Positions 4,363 to 6,988 of a stretch of 6,988 nt of DNA are shown here, one piece after another. The stretch comes from CAZLNO01 sp964561005. GTDB taxonomy: Bacteria > Pseudomonadota > Alphaproteobacteria > Kiloniellales > Rhodovibrionaceae. The notes beneath the pieces are model-generated. The model was not told the DNA's origin, ran no database searches, and worked only from the letters and a program-made list of their open reading frames with translations. Made by a program: the position numbers and the translations under genes. The stretch covers positions 1-6,988 of the forward strand of contig CAZLNO010000147.1 in assembly GCA_964561005.1 (NCBI GenBank). The letters run 5' to 3'. Every line of letters starts with the position of its first letter. The first letter of the stretch is position 1.

Positions 4363-6855
4363 TTAATTGTCGCTGCCGGCGCTGGCGAACTGCTCGAGGC
4401 GCTGCTGCGCCGACTCGAGCTCGATCAGCGCCTGTTCCATGGCGATGAACTGCCGGGTCAGGCGTTCGCGCTCCGCATCGAGCTGGCGGTCGATGCGGTC
4501 GATGCGGTCCTGCAGGCGCTCGTTGACGCCCTCGATGTCCGGGCTGTCGCGGCCGATCAGGCGGTCGATCTCGCTCTGGATGATGCCGTCGTTGGCGTTG
4601 TTGTTGGACAGCTTGTCGGCGGCGAAGAAGGCCTCGCTGGCGATGCCGGTGCTGGTCGAGACGTCGAAGGTCTCGTCGGCGTTCTCGTCGTCGAACAGGA
4701 GGCTCAGCCCGGTCAGCTCGCCCGTCTGGATGGTGAAGCGGTTGCCATTGATGTCGATGTCGTCGCCGGTCAGTGTGACGCCATCGAGGTCGACCTGGGT
4801 CACGTCGCCGTTGGCGTCGGTCTGGACGCGCAGCTCGGCGTCGGTCGCGCCGGTCTCGGCGGTGAAGCCGATCATCTGCGCCCGGCTGCTGGTCGAGGAG
4901 AAGTTGAAGGCGAACAGCCCGCGCAGGTCCTCGAAGTCGTTCAGCAGCGCGTCGTTGAGCTGCTGCTGGTCGATCTCCAGCGTGTCCTCCAGCGTCACGT
5001 CGGAGAGGTCGTCGTTGTTGACAAAATCGATCCCCGCCTGCGCCAGCACCTGGAACTCGGTGGAGACGTTCCGGGCGCCGTTGGCCAGGAAGCGGCTCAG
5101 CCGCTGGTCGACCTCGCGCAGGATGCTTTCGTCCTCCAGCACGCCGACGATGCTGTCCTCGGCCTCGGGGTCCTGTCCCTCCAGGGCGATTCCCTCGCGC
5201 TGGGCGTTGACGAACTGACGGACGGCGTTGAACGACTCGACGAAGATGTTGATGGCCTCGTTGACGGCGTCCTCGTCGCGCTCGATGGAGAGGTCCAGGG
5301 TGGTGCCGCGCTCGGCCTTGAAGAGGTCCAGCGTCGTGCCCTGGAAGAGATCATCCACGGTGTTGCTGGTGCGGCTGATCGCCGCCGCGTCCTGGATGCC
5401 GAGCTGCGCGGCCAGGTTGCTGCCGGCGATGGTGCCGGTGTCGTCGGTGGCCGTCACCTCCGGCACGTCGTCCACCTGGTCGATGCCGAGGTCGGCGGCC
5501 AGCGTGCCGTCCTCGTCGGTGATCGACAGCTTGCCGCCGGAGTTGGAGACGACGTTCAGCCGCTCATCGCCGTTGACGGTCTCGATGCTGGCGGTGGCGA
5601 TGCCGGTGCCGTTGATGGCGGCTTCCAGATCGGTGAGGGAGTCGGCGGTGGTGTCGATGGTGATCGTCGCCGTGCTCTGCCCGCCGCCGTCGCCGTGATC
5701 GGTGATGCGGAGCTCGGCGGCGGTGTCGCTCTCGGCGCCCAGGGTGTCCAGCGGGTGGGTGGCGTTCGCCACGGTGTCGCTGCGCTGCAGGTCGCCGGTG
5801 AACTCGGCGTTGATCTCCAGCGTCGCCTCGCCGCCGGCGGTCACCACGCGGGCGGAGACGCCGAACACCTCGTCGCGGATGCGCTGGGCCACGTCCTCCA
5901 GCGACTCGTTGTCGGCGTCGAACTGGATGGTGCGGTTGAGCGTGCGCACGCCGTTGTCGATGGCGATGTCCAGCTCGTTGTCGTTGGTGCCGGCGCCGTC
6001 GCTGTTGATGCCCAGACCCAGGGTGGCCAGCGCGTTGCCGGTGTCGCCCTCGGCGATCGCGGCGGTGGATTCCTGGACGCTGCCGTCGCTCAGGCCGTCG
6101 GCGCGGAAGATGGCGGTCTCGGCGTCCTGCAGCGGGTTCTTGAACTGGCTGGCGCCGTCGAAGAGGCCGAGGTCCTGCAGCGGCGTGTTGGTGATCTCGT
6201 CCAGGCCGATCGTCTGCCCTTCCTCGGCGCTGAGGGTCAGGATGTTCTGGGTGTCCGACACCGAGGCGACGCTGGCGCTCACGCCGGTGGCGTTGTTACC
6301 GCTGTTGGCGGCGTTGATCTTGTCGCGGATGTCCAGCAGCGAATCGCTGGCCTCGACCTCGACCGTCCGGCCGTTGACGGTGAACTCGCCGGTGAAGCCC
6401 AGGTCGGCACTGCTATCGGCGAAAGCGTCGCTGGCCACCTGCTGGCCGCGCGCGGTCTGCAGGACCTCCAGGCTGTGGCTGCTCACCTGCGCCGAGTTCT
6501 CGACGTTGGCGGTGAGGATGCTGGTGGCGGTGGAGGGCGTCTGGTTGTCGCTGCGGCTGGCGGTGAGGAAGCCTTCCTTCTGCTCGAAGACGTTGCCGCT
6601 GTTGTCGAAGGAGGGCTTGCCGCGCAGCACCGAGGCCGCGTCCTCGAGCTGCGCCACCAGGCTCTGCAGCTCGCTCATCGCGTCGACCTTGGTCTGGTTC
6701 GCCTCGATGCGGTTTTCCAGGCGCACCGCCGGCTGTCGCTTGGCCTCGATGATCTTGTCGACGGTCTCGCCGAAGTCGATGTCCGAGCCGGCGCCGGTCA
6801 GCGTGGTCCGCCCGTTGCTGTCCGTGCGCAGCGTGCCGCCCAGTACCTCACCCAT
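4363..6855 (-). CDS. fliD: Flagellar filament cap protein FliD (enlarged, 830 aa)
   Basis: FliD (HAP2) forms the cap at the filament tip and folds arriving flagellin into the lattice. The N-terminal FliD domain lies at about 22-140: DIDFGETVDKIIEAKRQPAV and the coiled coil to about residue 78. A flagellin-IN module follows (157-233, with SLLDIRDKINAA). The FliD C-terminal domain starts near 500 (DDLFQGTTLDLFKAERGTTL, FVESFNAVRQFVNAQRE), has a beta-rich portion (about 655-745), and ends in a coiled coil (775-822) with LTRQFIAMEQALIELES, the usual FliD end. Residues 234-499 hold extra beta-type modules that account for the length; well-studied FliD proteins have roughly 450-480 residues. By hand count it has about 155 Asp+Glu, about 52 Arg+Lys (10 Lys) and no Cys. 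GGAGG lies 6 nt before the ATG. Its promoter was not found and is probably beyond the window. Confidence 0.93.
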   Translation of the reverse strand: MGEVLGGTLRTDSNGRTTLTGAGSDIDFGETVDKIIEAKRQPAVRLENRIEANQTKVDAMSELQSLVAQLEDAASVLRGKPSFDNSGNVFEQKEGFLTASRSDNQTPSTATSILTANVENSAQVSSHSLEVLQTARGQQVASDAFADSSADLGFTGEFTVNGRTVEVEASDSLLDIRDKINAANSGNNATGVSASVASVSDTQNILTLSAEEGQTIGLDEITNTPLQDLGLFDGASQFKNPLQDAETAIFRADGLSDGSVQESTAAIAEGDTGNALATLGLGINSDGAGTNDNELDIAIDNGVRTLNRTIQFDADNESLEDVAQRIRDEVFGVSARVVTAGGEATLEINAEFTGDLQRSDTVANATHPLDTLGAESDTAAELRITDHGDGGGQSTATITIDTTADSLTDLEAAINGTGIATASIETVNGDERLNVVSNSGGKLSITDEDGTLAADLGIDQVDDVPEVTATDDTGTIAGSNLAAQLGIQDAAAISRTSNTVDDLFQGTTLDLFKAERGTTLDLSIERDEDAVNEAINIFVESFNAVRQFVNAQREGIALEGQDPEAEDSIVGVLEDESILREVDQRLSRFLANGARNVSTEFQVLAQAGIDFVNNDDLSDVTLEDTLEIDQQQLNDALLNDFEDLRGLFAFNFSSTSSRAQMIGFTAETGATDAELRVQTDANGDVTQVDLDGVTLTGDDIDINGNRFTIQTGELTGLSLLFDDENADETFDVSTSTGIASEAFFAADKLSNNNANDGIIQSEIDRLIGRDSPDIEGVNERLQDRIDRIDRQLDAERERLTRQFIAMEQALIELESAQQRLEQFASAGSDN
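5479..6387 (-). repeat. Three diverged flagellin-IN-like modules in FliD
   Basis: Three segments share one pattern: a beta strand, a short Ser/Asp turn, a helix, further strands and an ending L-x-x-L-G. Module 1 is residues 157-233 (VEVEASDSLLDIRDKINAA, ending LQDLGLF). Module 2 is 308-373 (IQFDADNESLEDVAQRIRDE, ending LDTLGA). Module 3 is 397-459 (ITIDTTADSLTDLEAAINGT, ending LAADLGI). Further LG turns occur at 275-281 and 481-486. Only module 1 matches the family motif closely; 2 and 3 are assigned by pattern. Confidence 0.6.
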
Positions 6856-6861
6856 CTCTGG

Positions 6862-6866
6862 CCTCC
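6862..6866 (-). promoter_or_regulatory. Ribosome-binding site of fliD
   Basis: GGAGG on the minus strand with a 6-nt gap to the ATG at 6855 is close to ideal and fixes the fliD start. The stretch 6867-6900 upstream shows no recognisable -35/-10, sigma-28 or sigma-54 element. Confidence 0.8.
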
Positions 6867-6900
6867 TGCCATGTCATGTCCGGCCGCCGTCGGCCATGGC

Positions 6901-6988
6901 CCCCACCCTGGCCCTCCCCCGCGAGCGGGGGAGGGGACGCTTCCTGGTTCCCGTTCCTTCCCCCTCGAGGGGGAAGGCCAGGATGGGG
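6901..6988. repeat. Nested inverted-repeat element (three-way-junction type)
   Basis: The outer arms CCCCACCCTGGCC (6901-6913) and GGCCAGGATGGGG (6976-6988) pair at 12 of 13 bases. Between them lie two hairpins: a 10-bp stem with a 4-nt loop (6912-6935, CCCTCCCCCG / CGGGGGAGGG) and a perfect 22-bp palindrome (6956-6977, centred on CTCGAG). The hairpin arms share a few bases with the outer arms, so the forms may compete. The design resembles the dispersed intergenic palindromic repeats (REP-like) common in GC-rich proteobacteria. No coding potential is seen. There is no T-run, so it is not an ordinary terminator. The outer right arm ends at the last base of the window. Confidence 0.75.

Noticed and set aside
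4367..5218. Plus-strand open frame of 283 codons opposite the fliD C-terminal part
   Set aside because: Ser/Arg-rich composition is what the complement of Asp/Glu/Leu codons produces; no domain or ribosome-binding site is seen.
6956..6977. 22-bp palindrome as a rho-independent terminator
   Set aside because: There is no T-run on either strand after the stem, and it is part of a larger nested repeat.

Overview
This is a flagellar gene segment with every gene on the minus strand. It is dense and GC-rich, with tight junctions and the FliD/FliS/FliK/FlgD/FlgE protein set, which suits a proteobacterium. The canonical sigma-54 promoter, the GC bias and the alanine- and aspartate-rich proteins fit an alphaproteobacterium of the Rhodospirillales/Rhodovibrionales type. 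The proteins are markedly acidic, poor in lysine and free of cysteine, which hints at a salt-adapted organism. The taxonomic placement is inference from style only.

In transcription order (right to left): a compact inverted-repeat element fills the right edge (6901-6988). It is followed by fliD (filament cap, 830 aa, unusually long) and fliS (flagellin chaperone), separated by 53 nt that hold a small hairpin. A strong rho-independent terminator just past fliS (3792-3825) closes that unit. A second unit then begins at a near-perfect -24/-12 sigma-54 promoter (3645-3660) and carries fliK (hook-length ruler and export switch), flgD (hook cap) and flgE (hook subunit), which runs off the left edge after 345 codons. 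The gaps in this unit are 15 and 42 nt.

The two units make biological sense. The sigma-54 unit codes for building a hook of defined length: FlgD caps the growing hook, FlgE polymerises beneath it, and FliK measures it and switches export to filament substrates. The fliD-fliS unit serves the next stage: FliS chaperones flagellin and FliD caps the filament.

No new system independent of the flagellum was found. The parts that depart from the textbook form are: a cluster of EF-hand/dockerin-like Asp loops inside the hook protein, with a local shift in Asp codon choice; three flagellin-IN-like modules in an enlarged FliD; a 15-bp tandem repeat in the ruler part of fliK; palindromes on the -24 box and on the predicted start site of the sigma-54 promoter; and the three-way-junction repeat at the right edge. 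No gene-free stretch exceeds 300 bases; the longest is the 263-nt fliS-fliK gap.
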